IMG/VR virus record: IMGVR_UViG_3300047368_000080
Location: 1 to 26,973 of that record
DNA: 26,973 nucleotides
Strand: one strand, 5' to 3'
Origin: a virus
Positions 20,915 through 26,973 of the stretch are shown piece after piece. The position numbers and the translations under genes are program-made. Below the pieces are notes generated by a model, which made no database searches, was not told the DNA's origin, and saw nothing but the letters and a program-made list of their open reading frames with translations. Position 1 is the first letter of the stretch. Each line of letters begins with the position of its first letter.

Positions 20915-21895
20915 ATGAGTAATCAAAAAGTAAATCTATACGCTGGTAATGGTTCTGTTGATACCATCACCTCTACTTACGCTGGAGAGTTTGCAGGAAA
21001 ATACATTTCTGCTGCCCTCTTGACAGGTAAAACATTAGCTGAAGGTGCAATCACCATCAAACCTAATGTAAAATATAAAGAAGTCGTAAAGAAAGTTGCT
21101 TCAACTAACTTTATAGGAGATGCTTCTTGTGATTTTTCTGCTACTGCTGATGCGCTTACACTTACAGAGCGTATTCTTCAGCCAGAAGAGTTCCAAGTTA
21201 ACCTAGAGCTTTGTAAAAAAGACTTTAGAGCAGACTGGGAAGCTGTACAAATGGGATATTCTGCGTTTGACAAGCTACCTGCATCTTTCTCTGACTTTAT
21301 TCTAGGACACGTTTCTGCTAAAGTTGCTGAAAAGACAGAACAAAATATCTGGGCTGGTGTAAACGCCAACGCTGGAGAGTTTGACGGTCTTACAGTTCTT
21401 ATGGCTGCTGACGGAGATGTAAATGATGCTGCAAATGGCTCTGAAACATCTTTCACTTCTTCTAACATTGTAACACTACTTGGAAATGTAGTTGACTCAA
21501 TTCCTGCCTCTGTTTACGGTAAGGAAGATTTGACTATCTACGTTCCAACTGTTGCTTTGCAAGCTTATGTTCGCGCATTAGGCGGTTTCGCTTCAGGTGG
21601 ACAGGGTGCTGCTGGTACAGATGCTAAAGGACAACAATGGTACAATATGGGTAATGCACTTTCTTTTGAAGGTATTAAAATCCAACATGCGCCAGGAATG
21701 CCTGCTGACCACATAGTTGCTGGTGAGGCTTCTAACATCTACTTTGGTACAGGTCTATTAAGCGACCACAACGAAGTAAAAGTAATCGACATGGCTGACC
21801 TTGACGGAAGCCAGAATGTACGTATCATCATGCGATATACAGCAGGTGTACAGTACGGTATCGGTTCTGACTTGACGTTACTGACGTTAGCATAA
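20915..21895 (+). CDS. Major capsid protein
   Basis: 326 residues. The position just after the scaffold, the size and features such as ISAALLTGKTLAEGAITIKP, FQVNLELCKKDFRADWEAVQ, KTEQNIWAGVNANAGEFDGL and LTIYVPTVALQAYVRALGG fit HK97-fold capsid proteins of Bacteroidota siphoviruses. Codon use is more C-ending and less AT-biased than in early genes, consistent with high expression. An intrinsic terminator follows 14 bases after the stop. Confidence 0.87.
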   Translation: MSNQKVNLYAGNGSVDTITSTYAGEFAGKYISAALLTGKTLAEGAITIKPNVKYKEVVKKVASTNFIGDASCDFSATADALTLTERILQPEEFQVNLELCKKDFRADWEAVQMGYSAFDKLPASFSDFILGHVSAKVAEKTEQNIWAGVNANAGEFDGLTVLMAADGDVNDAANGSETSFTSSNIVTLLGNVVDSIPASVYGKEDLTIYVPTVALQAYVRALGGFASGGQGAAGTDAKGQQWYNMGNALSFEGIKIQHAPGMPADHIVAGEASNIYFGTGLLSDHNEVKVIDMADLDGSQNVRIIMRYTAGVQYGIGSDLTLLTLA

Positions 21896-21909
21896 TAATT
21901 GTTTAATCG

Positions 21910-21935
21910 AAAGGGGTAGTAACTCTGCCCCTTTT
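21910..21935 (+). terminator. Intrinsic terminator after the capsid gene
   Basis: AAAGGGGTAG-TAACT-CTGCCCCTTTT: a 10-bp stem with one T-G pair, ending in four T residues. The short T run suggests partial termination, which would raise capsid mRNA over the downstream major tail gene. Confidence 0.7.
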
Positions 21936-21952
21936 ACTAAAAAAGTAAAACT

Positions 21953-22507
21953 ATGGCTTGTGATTTAACTGGCGGAAGATTAAGACCTTGTAAGGATGCT
22001 GTCGGTGGTATTAAGAAACTACACTTTGTAGATTTCGGTGATTTAGGAACTTTAGCCTATGGCTCTAGTGATGAGATTACTGATATGACTGGTACTTTCG
22101 ACTATCACACTTATGATGTTAAAGGTAATTCTTCGCTTGAAACAAACATTACATCTTCTATGGAGAATGGAACAACATTCTTTGAGCAGGTGTTAAGCGT
22201 TACATTGTTTAAGCTAACTAAAGAGGACAATAAAGAATTGAAGTTAATGGCGTATGGTAGACCACACGTTGTTGTACAAACATTTGATGACAAGTTCTTG
22301 TTGGTTGGCGCTGACAATGGTTCTGACGTAACTGGCGGTACTGCTGTAACTGGTACTGCAATGGGAGACCTAAATGGCTACACACTAACTTTAACTGCTA
22401 ATGAAATCCGTATGCCATCTTTCGTAGATGGAGGTACTGATGCAGACCCATTTGCAGGTATGACAAGTGCTACTGCTACTGAATCTACTCAAAGAGACCC
22501 TTCATAA
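21953..22507 (+). CDS. Major tail (tube) protein
   Basis: 184 residues. It has GGRLRPCKDAVGGIKKLHFV near the N terminus, then FDYHTYDVKGNSSLETNITS and SMENGTTFFEQVLSVTLFKL, and the late segment GTAMGDLNGYTLTLTANEI. This 'CKD.vGGiK...' opening and 'GD..GYt.T..a.E' ending match major tail proteins of Bacteroidota phages. It forms the tail tube around the tape measure. It lies between two terminators, so it may be transcribed by read-through from the capsid gene. Confidence 0.82.
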   Translation: MACDLTGGRLRPCKDAVGGIKKLHFVDFGDLGTLAYGSSDEITDMTGTFDYHTYDVKGNSSLETNITSSMENGTTFFEQVLSVTLFKLTKEDNKELKLMAYGRPHVVVQTFDDKFLLVGADNGSDVTGGTAVTGTAMGDLNGYTLTLTANEIRMPSFVDGGTDADPFAGMTSATATESTQRDPS

Positions 22508-22536
22508 ATTTAATAGGGTTGTGAATTTAAAAGGGG
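22506..22536 (+). repeat. Two AATTYAATA-type repeats before a terminator
   Basis: AAATTTAATAGGG at 22506-22518 and GAATTTAAAAGGGG at 22523-22536, both followed by TTG. The tandem runs into the terminator stem, whose GGGG is the end of the second copy. Confidence 0.55.
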
Positions 22537-22558
22537 TTGCTTATGCGACCCTTTTTTT
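22531..22558 (+). terminator. Intrinsic terminator after the major tail protein gene
   Basis: GGGTTGC-TTAT-GCGACCC (7-bp stem with one T-G pair) flanked by AAAG/CTTT and followed by seven T residues. It overlaps the promoter at 22537-22567. Confidence 0.8.
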
Positions 22559-22567
22559 GTATCTTTG
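22537..22567 (+). promoter_or_regulatory. Bacteroidota-type promoter overlapping a terminator
   Basis: TTG 22537-22539 (inside the terminator stem), 20-base spacer, TATCTTTG 22560-22567. Transcription near 22574 leads to ATG 22599, whose context TTACTTTAGTATGC equals that at 2409-2422. It would drive the lectin-fold, portal, connector and fibre genes. Confidence 0.65.
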
Positions 22568-22598
22568 AAACAAATAACATTTTGATTGTTACTTTAGT

Positions 22599-23591
22599 AT
22601 GCATATACTGACAACATCTACGCTATCTCAAGATATAAATATTAAGCCGAGAAGAACGTCTATAATAGGAAATACTGTGTTGCAGCTAATTAACAAAAGC
22701 TCTAGGCAAACGGTTGATTATACCGTAACAAATACCTTTGATAGTTCAAAGAACATAAGTACAATTACAGGTACGTTTACAGACCTTACAGCAGAAACTT
22801 ATTACACAATAGTCATCAAGGATGATGTTAGTGAGATTTACAGGGGTATGGCTTATGTTACTAATCAAATTGACTACCCTAAATATGAGGTTGGTAAAGG
22901 AGATTACATAGTTGAACAAACATTTGACAACCAGTTTGTGTTCTTGGATAGTTCAGAAAGTGGCGGTGGCGGTGGAGTTGTTAGCTTATGTTACGACACT
23001 TCTGTTATGGCTGCTAAAACAAGTGCATTTCAAGTTTGTAGCCTTTACTGCGTTACAGTAGATGGAACTACTTATGATGATTGGTATGTTCCAGCAAAGG
23101 GGGAAGTAGATGCGTTTTTGGCTGATTTCCCTAAAATTACGAACAATCAATTAGAGGGTTATGGTTATGATAGAATACCCGAAGGTGTTATAAACCAAAA
23201 TCCTTTTTCGGTTGATTTTAAAAATATATGGACTTCAACAGAATTAAGTCAAAGCAGTTCTTATATGTGGAGAATGCCATTATACGGTAATAACATAGTA
23301 AGTGAACAAAAAAACACGCCAGAAATACAAGCTGATTTACCCTTTGTGGTAAGACCATTTAGATTTGAACCAAACACAGATTCTAGTATCATAACTGGAG
23401 ATAAATTTGCTGGCGGAGTAGTAGCTGCTATATACAATAGAGATGGAGTTGATGGAAAACTAATTGTATCTCCAACTCAACCAAGTACAGGACATTTATT
23501 TTGGAGTGATTTAGGACAAACTTTAACTGGAGTAAACGGAGAGACCAACGGAGAAACTAACAGTAACGCAATATTGGCATTAGGAGGATAA
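22599..23591 (+). CDS. Virion protein with DUF1566/lectin-like C-terminal domain
   Basis: 330 residues. Residues 1-120 form a beta-rich virion-attachment-type domain (NTVLQLINKSSRQTVDYTV ... YRGMAYVTNQIDYPKY). A G5 linker (122-126) follows. Then come DDWYVPAKGEVDAFLADF (about 160-177), NIWTSTELSQSSSYMW (about 210) and FVVRPFRFEPN (about 250), the hallmarks of DUF1566/Lcl_C, a C-type-lectin-like fold. The last 60 residues (FAGGVVAAIYNRDGVDGKLI, VSPTQPSTGHLFW, NSNAILALGG) look like the N-terminal third of the same domain, placed at the end. A receptor- or glycan-binding decoration protein is likely. It is transcribed from the promoter at 22537 and sits just before the portal gene. Confidence 0.7.
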   Translation: MHILTTSTLSQDINIKPRRTSIIGNTVLQLINKSSRQTVDYTVTNTFDSSKNISTITGTFTDLTAETYYTIVIKDDVSEIYRGMAYVTNQIDYPKYEVGKGDYIVEQTFDNQFVFLDSSESGGGGGVVSLCYDTSVMAAKTSAFQVCSLYCVTVDGTTYDDWYVPAKGEVDAFLADFPKITNNQLEGYGYDRIPEGVINQNPFSVDFKNIWTSTELSQSSSYMWRMPLYGNNIVSEQKNTPEIQADLPFVVRPFRFEPNTDSSIITGDKFAGGVVAAIYNRDGVDGKLIVSPTQPSTGHLFWSDLGQTLTGVNGETNGETNSNAILALGG

Positions 23592-23594
23592 GAG

Positions 23595-24848
23595 ATGGCA
23601 AAAAAAGTAAGACATTACGCAAAGAAAAGACCTATTATGAGTAGTAAAGAAGAAGGTAAAATACACATTGTTCAACTCGGTTCTTATTCAAGACCAGAGG
23701 TGAAAGAATACTATAACGATGATTTCGTTGCTTATGGTGAGGACAACGACTATTTTACTTACCTGATAGACAGGTACAACGGAAGTCCAACAAACAACGC
23801 TGCAATCAATGGCATATCTGAAATGATATATGGAAGAGGTCTTGATGCGACAGACAGTAAAGAGAATGAGGCTGGCTACAAGGAGATGAAAGAACTTCTC
23901 AAAAAGGATGTGATTAAGCGAATTACCCACGACTACAAAATGATGGGTCAAGCTGCATTGCAAGTCATATACACCAAAGACCGCACTAAAATAGCTCAAG
24001 TAGAGCATATACCAGTAGAGACGTTAAGAGCCGAGAAATGTAACTCTAAAGGCGAAATAGAGGCATACTACTACCATTCTGACTGGAGTACAGCAAGTAC
24101 AGGAGACAAGCTAACTAGAATACCTGCATTTGGGTTCTCTAATGCTGCTATTGAGATACTATACATAAAGCCTTATCGTGCTGGGTATAAATACTATTCG
24201 CCAGTAGATTATCAAGGGGGATTACAATATGCAGAGTTGGAAGAGGAGATTGCCAACTATCACATTAACAACATACAGAATGGATTGAGTCCATCAATGC
24301 TCATTAACTTTAACAACGGTACACCAGATGCAGAGCAGAGAGACGCCATAGAGAATAGCATTATAAATAAATTTAGCGGTAGTTCTAACGCAGGTAGATT
24401 TATCTTGGCGTTCAACGATAGCAAGGAATTAGCAGCAACTATTGAGCCTGTACAGCTATCAGATGCACACCAGCAATACCAGTTCTTGTCTGACGAGAGT
24501 ATGCGTAAGGTAATGGTATCACACCGTATCGTATCGCCTATGCTTGTTGGTATAAAGGATAACTCTGGTCTTGGAAACAATGCGGAGGAATTGCAAACCG
24601 CATCTGTTCTTATGGACAACACCGTAATCAGACCAATGCAAGTTACTATTCTTGATGAGCTAGAAAAGATACTTGAGTACAACGGAATTGAATTAGACAT
24701 CTATTTTAAGACCCTACAACCGCTTGAATTTACTGACTTGACTAATGCTATCAGCGAAGCCGAGATAGAGAAGGAAACAGGCGTTAAAAAGGATATAGAG
24801 GAAGAAGTTAAAGAAAAGGTAGAGGAACAAATTGAAGATGTAGAATAA
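23595..24848 (+). CDS. Portal protein
   Basis: 417 residues with portal features: an N-terminal arm, IDRYNGSPTNNAAINGISEM (about 55-75), YGRGLDATD, DYKMMGQAALQVIYTKDRTK, the helix NNIQNGLSPSMLINFNNGTP (about 215-235) and a long C-terminal helical part ending in a Glu/Lys-rich tail (EEEVKEKVEEQIEDVE). It forms the dodecameric DNA entry ring. A GGAGG sequence lies nine bases before the ATG, the only Shine-Dalgarno-like site noted, though it also encodes the end of the preceding protein. It overlaps the connector gene by one base. Confidence 0.85.
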   Translation: MAKKVRHYAKKRPIMSSKEEGKIHIVQLGSYSRPEVKEYYNDDFVAYGEDNDYFTYLIDRYNGSPTNNAAINGISEMIYGRGLDATDSKENEAGYKEMKELLKKDVIKRITHDYKMMGQAALQVIYTKDRTKIAQVEHIPVETLRAEKCNSKGEIEAYYYHSDWSTASTGDKLTRIPAFGFSNAAIEILYIKPYRAGYKYYSPVDYQGGLQYAELEEEIANYHINNIQNGLSPSMLINFNNGTPDAEQRDAIENSIINKFSGSSNAGRFILAFNDSKELAATIEPVQLSDAHQQYQFLSDESMRKVMVSHRIVSPMLVGIKDNSGLGNNAEELQTASVLMDNTVIRPMQVTILDELEKILEYNGIELDIYFKTLQPLEFTDLTNAISEAEIEKETGVKKDIEEEVKEKVEEQIEDVE

Positions 24849-25351
24849 TGGCAACAGCAATATTTATAAAAAGAAGCGACCTAATTAAGAATACTGCGTT
24901 AAGCGGTTCGATTGATACTGATAAATTCATTCAGTTCGTTAAGATTGCACAAGAAATTCATATTCAGAACTATTTAGGTAGCGACTTGTATGACAAGATT
25001 AGTGCCGATATAATTGCTAGTTCGCTTGAAGGCGATTATTTGGCGCTAGTAAACGACTACATTCAACCTATGCTTATTCACTATGCTATGGTTGAGTATC
25101 TTCCGTTTGCAGCTTATACTATTGCAAATGGTGGCGTTTACAAGCACAACTCTGAAAACAGTAGTTTAGCTGACAAACAAGAGATTGATTCTCTTATATC
25201 AAAAGAGAGGGATTATGCGGAATACTACACTCAAAGGCTAATTGACTATTTAAGTTTCAATGCGCCAAGTAAGTTCCCAGAGTATTACAGTAATAATAAC
25301 GAGGAAATATATCCTGATAAAAACGCTTTATTTAACGGATGGATGCTGTAA
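24848..25351 (+). CDS. Head-tail connector (gp6-like/DUF6712-type) protein
   Basis: 167 residues, helical. It has IQFVKIAQEIHIQNYLGSDL (about 29-48), YIQPMLIHYAMVEYLPFAAY, TIANGGVYKHNSENS, then ERDYAEYYTQRLIDYLSFNA and the closing PEYYSNNNEEIYPDK. This pattern matches connector or adaptor proteins following the portal in Bacteroidota phages; the family label is from memory. It docks under the portal to join head and tail. Confidence 0.78.
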   Translation: MATAIFIKRSDLIKNTALSGSIDTDKFIQFVKIAQEIHIQNYLGSDLYDKISADIIASSLEGDYLALVNDYIQPMLIHYAMVEYLPFAAYTIANGGVYKHNSENSSLADKQEIDSLISKERDYAEYYTQRLIDYLSFNAPSKFPEYYSNNNEEIYPDKNALFNGWML

Positions 25352-25414
25352 GTAAATACAAACCAAAGAAGGACAACGAATTAAAACTAAAATGTTACTT
25401 AAATAAAGATAAAG

Positions 25415-26452
25415 ATGTCTTACGGAAAAATTTACGAAACGACTTGGTGGGGAAATCCTGTTAGTGGCGGTTGGGGTGGTATATATTACGACCTTGCTGA
25501 ACAGATACCGACATTTATATTCACAGTACAAACTGATAAGACAGGTACATCCAATGACGACCAATTCACTTTGCCTCTTACAGATAATGGCACAGTAGAT
25601 ATTGTAGTTAATTGGGGAGATGGAACAAGTGATACAATTACTGCTTTTGACCAAACAGAAAAAACACACACCTATCCAAGCATAGGTACTTATGAAATAC
25701 AAATCACAGGTACACTTCAAGGATTTAGATTTAACAATATCGACGATATGAATAAAATTCTTGATATAAAAAATTGGGCTATTTTAGAGATGAATACATC
25801 GGCAGTTTTTAGAGGGTGTCGTAATTTAGTAGCAACCGCAACTGATAAACCAAAAAATATTACTACTTTACAAAATGCTTTTAATTCTGCTTTTGATTTT
25901 AATGGAAACTTAAATAATTGGGACGTAAGTAGCGTAACAAATTTTGGTGGGTGTTTTTTTAGGGCAAGGGAGTTTAATGGGGACATAACAAACTGGGATG
26001 TAAGTAGCGCAACTTCTTTTCAAGATATGTTTGACGATGCTGAAAGATTTAACCAAGATATAAGTAATTGGGACGTTAGTAACGTAGGGGATTTTAAAGA
26101 AATGTTTCTAGGTGCAGATGACTTTAATCAACCGATAGGTAGTTGGACTATAAAAAATGGAGGGAATGTTAATATGCAAAGAATGTTTAGAAATGCAATA
26201 AGTTTTGACCAAAGTTTAGCTAATTGGAATATGACACAAGTGAATAATTTAATAGAATTTTTATCAAATGCTACGCTTTCAACCGCTAATTATGACGCAA
26301 CACTTATAGGGTGGGCAGCGCAAACTGTACGAAGCGGATTAACTTGTGATTTTGGTAACTCTCAATATACAGCAGGTGGTGCAGCTGAAGCCGCAAGAAA
26401 CACATTGATAAATACTTATGGTTGGACAATAACTGATGGCGGTGCAGCCTAA
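25415..26452 (+). CDS. Fibre/host-range protein with PKD-like and BspA/DUF285 repeats
   Basis: 345 residues. The first 30 (MSYGKIYETTWWGNPVSGGW, then GGIYYDLA) match short N-terminal anchors of Bacteroidota phage fibre proteins. Residues about 40-105 contain VVNWGDGTSDTIT and HTYPSIGTYEIQITG, a PKD-type beta sandwich. From about 160 to 275 there are five degenerate repeats of about 23 residues, 'FN.(D/N)I.NWDVS.VT.F..MF..A', the DUF285/BspA-like leucine-rich repeat. Such repeats usually bind surfaces. A receptor-binding role is likely. It is preceded by a 63-base gap with no clear promoter. Confidence 0.78.
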   Translation: MSYGKIYETTWWGNPVSGGWGGIYYDLAEQIPTFIFTVQTDKTGTSNDDQFTLPLTDNGTVDIVVNWGDGTSDTITAFDQTEKTHTYPSIGTYEIQITGTLQGFRFNNIDDMNKILDIKNWAILEMNTSAVFRGCRNLVATATDKPKNITTLQNAFNSAFDFNGNLNNWDVSSVTNFGGCFFRAREFNGDITNWDVSSATSFQDMFDDAERFNQDISNWDVSNVGDFKEMFLGADDFNQPIGSWTIKNGGNVNMQRMFRNAISFDQSLANWNMTQVNNLIEFLSNATLSTANYDATLIGWAAQTVRSGLTCDFGNSQYTAGGAAEAARNTLINTYGWTITDGGAA

Positions 26453-26463
26453 AAAATTAAGAT

Positions 26464-26679
26464 ATGATAGAACAAACAGATTTATGTTACCCTGATGTTG
26501 AAACGTGGTTTATTTGTTGGAATGACGAAAGAACTGAAATAAAGTCATATGGTAGTATTACACCACAGCAATGTTTAGGTACTACTTGGAATGAAGTCGA
26601 TTACTATACTGATGAAGCGGAATGGCTTGAGGTGTTGTTAGAAAATGGAGTTAATCCTGAAGAAGAAACTGTTGAGTAA
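26464..26679 (+). CDS. Hypothetical acidic protein (71 aa)
   Basis: Starts MIEQTDLCYPDVETWFICWN and ends NGVNPEEETVE. Acidic, aromatic-rich. No family recognised. It starts eleven bases after the fibre gene and overlaps the next fibre gene by one base, which suggests a fibre chaperone or accessory, though it may be unrelated. Confidence 0.62.
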   Translation: MIEQTDLCYPDVETWFICWNDERTEIKSYGSITPQQCLGTTWNEVDYYTDEAEWLEVLLENGVNPEEETVE

Positions 26680-26973
26680 TGGCACTATCTGACATATATC
26701 AAAAAGCAAGTTTAGTACAAATACCAAGCGGATATAAGGCAGCAGATGATAAGCTGTATTCTGTTGTGCCTAGTAATGGGAATGGAGACTTTACAATAGA
26801 TAGCGATGCAGATGCTACAAGAGTAAATAAAGACGGTCTTATAGAAAGTGTAGCAGCAGACCAAGCGAGACTTAACTATGACCCTACAAACCCACAAGAC
26901 CCACATTTATTATTAGAACCAGAAAGAATAAATAGGGTTTTTCCTAATAACTCTTTAACAGGTTACTCAACAA
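26679..26973 (+). CDS. Fibre/virion protein, N-terminal part (3' end outside window)
   Basis: Open from ATG 26679 to the window end (98 codons). It starts MALSDIYQKASLVQIPSGYK and has DKLYSVVPSNGNGDFTIDSD, ATRVNKDGLIESV, RLNYDP and LLLEPERINR. 'SLV.IPSGYK..KLYS..P.NG.GDF' with 'ATRVN..GLIE.V' and 'LLLEP(Q/E)R.N' is a recurrent N-terminal region of Bacteroidota phage virion proteins, usually followed by carbohydrate-binding or jelly-roll domains that would lie beyond the window. Confidence 0.78.
   Translation, partial: MALSDIYQKASLVQIPSGYKAADDKLYSVVPSNGNGDFTIDSDADATRVNKDGLIESVAADQARLNYDPTNPQDPHLLLEPERINRVFPNNSLTGYST

Noticed and set aside
22599-23591. Diversity-generating retroelement targeting the lectin-like protein
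   Set aside because: The fold type would suit it, but no reverse transcriptase or template repeat is visible in the window.
24260-24700. 146-residue - strand ORF inside the portal gene
   Set aside because: Shadow frame: Ser/Leu/Cys-rich, no motif, and the + strand portal reading is clear.
25339-25470. ORF of about 43 codons starting in the end of the connector gene
   Set aside because: It overlaps the fibre gene by over 50 bases in another frame and has no recognisable features.
1-26973. tRNA genes, CRISPR arrays, insertion sequences, integrase and lysis genes
   Set aside because: No tRNA-like arm patterns, regular spacer arrays, transposase or integrase motifs, or endolysin motifs were seen; the CATGTTAT repeats are irregularly spaced and not a CRISPR.

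Overview
The window is part of a tailed-phage genome (siphovirus-like) or a closely related prophage from a host in the Bacteroidota, most likely a flavobacterium. The DNA is AT-rich, genes are packed with ATGA-type overlaps, and Shine-Dalgarno sites are almost absent. Intergenic promoters have the Bacteroidota form TTG-N17-20-TAnnTTTG (2605, 7143, 8501 and 22537 on +; 8450 on -). Many virion proteins belong to families typical of Bacteroidota phages. I saw no tRNA, integrase, transposase, CRISPR array or lysis gene.

Layout. 1-4782 is a replication/recombination and regulation block: the C-terminal part of a DnaB-type helicase, a VRR-NUC-like nuclease, a sigma-70-like factor, two PD-(D/E)xK proteins (one RecE-like), a protein built on the DNA-binding domain of DnaA, and small unknown genes. 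4826-6473 encodes the small and large terminase. 6560-7094 is the only leftward gene pair and includes a dATP/dGTP diphosphohydrolase-family protein. 7195-8192 is a rightward operon of acidic unknown proteins. 8193-8548 is a complex control region. 8549-10431 is an operon of ten tiny genes, including two single-helix membrane proteins and a lipoprotein, closed by a strong terminator. 10432-11210 holds repeats, hairpins and one small gene.

11211-26973 is the rightward virion block. Its order is: tail assembly chaperone with a -1 frameshift, two tail-completion-type proteins, two large tail/baseplate proteins, tape measure, capsid protease, scaffold, major capsid protein, major tail protein, a lectin-fold virion protein, portal, head-tail connector, and host-range or fibre proteins. 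The portal lies far from the terminase and downstream of the major tail protein, which is unusual.

The most interesting non-gene signals are these: (1) an 11-bp tandem motif around TTAACATTG that overlaps the -33 element of three early promoters, two of them divergent around 8422-8528; (2) a dispersed repeat family AATTYAATA followed by CCC or GGG, clustered at 6923-7050, 8247-8337, 10611-10738 and 22506-22536; (3) a three-arm alternative hairpin at 8359-8386; (4) a terminator and promoter superimposed at 22531-22567. The most interesting protein signal is a virion protein at 22599-23591 whose DUF1566-type lectin domain appears circularly permuted. Family names come from recalled motifs; no database search was run.
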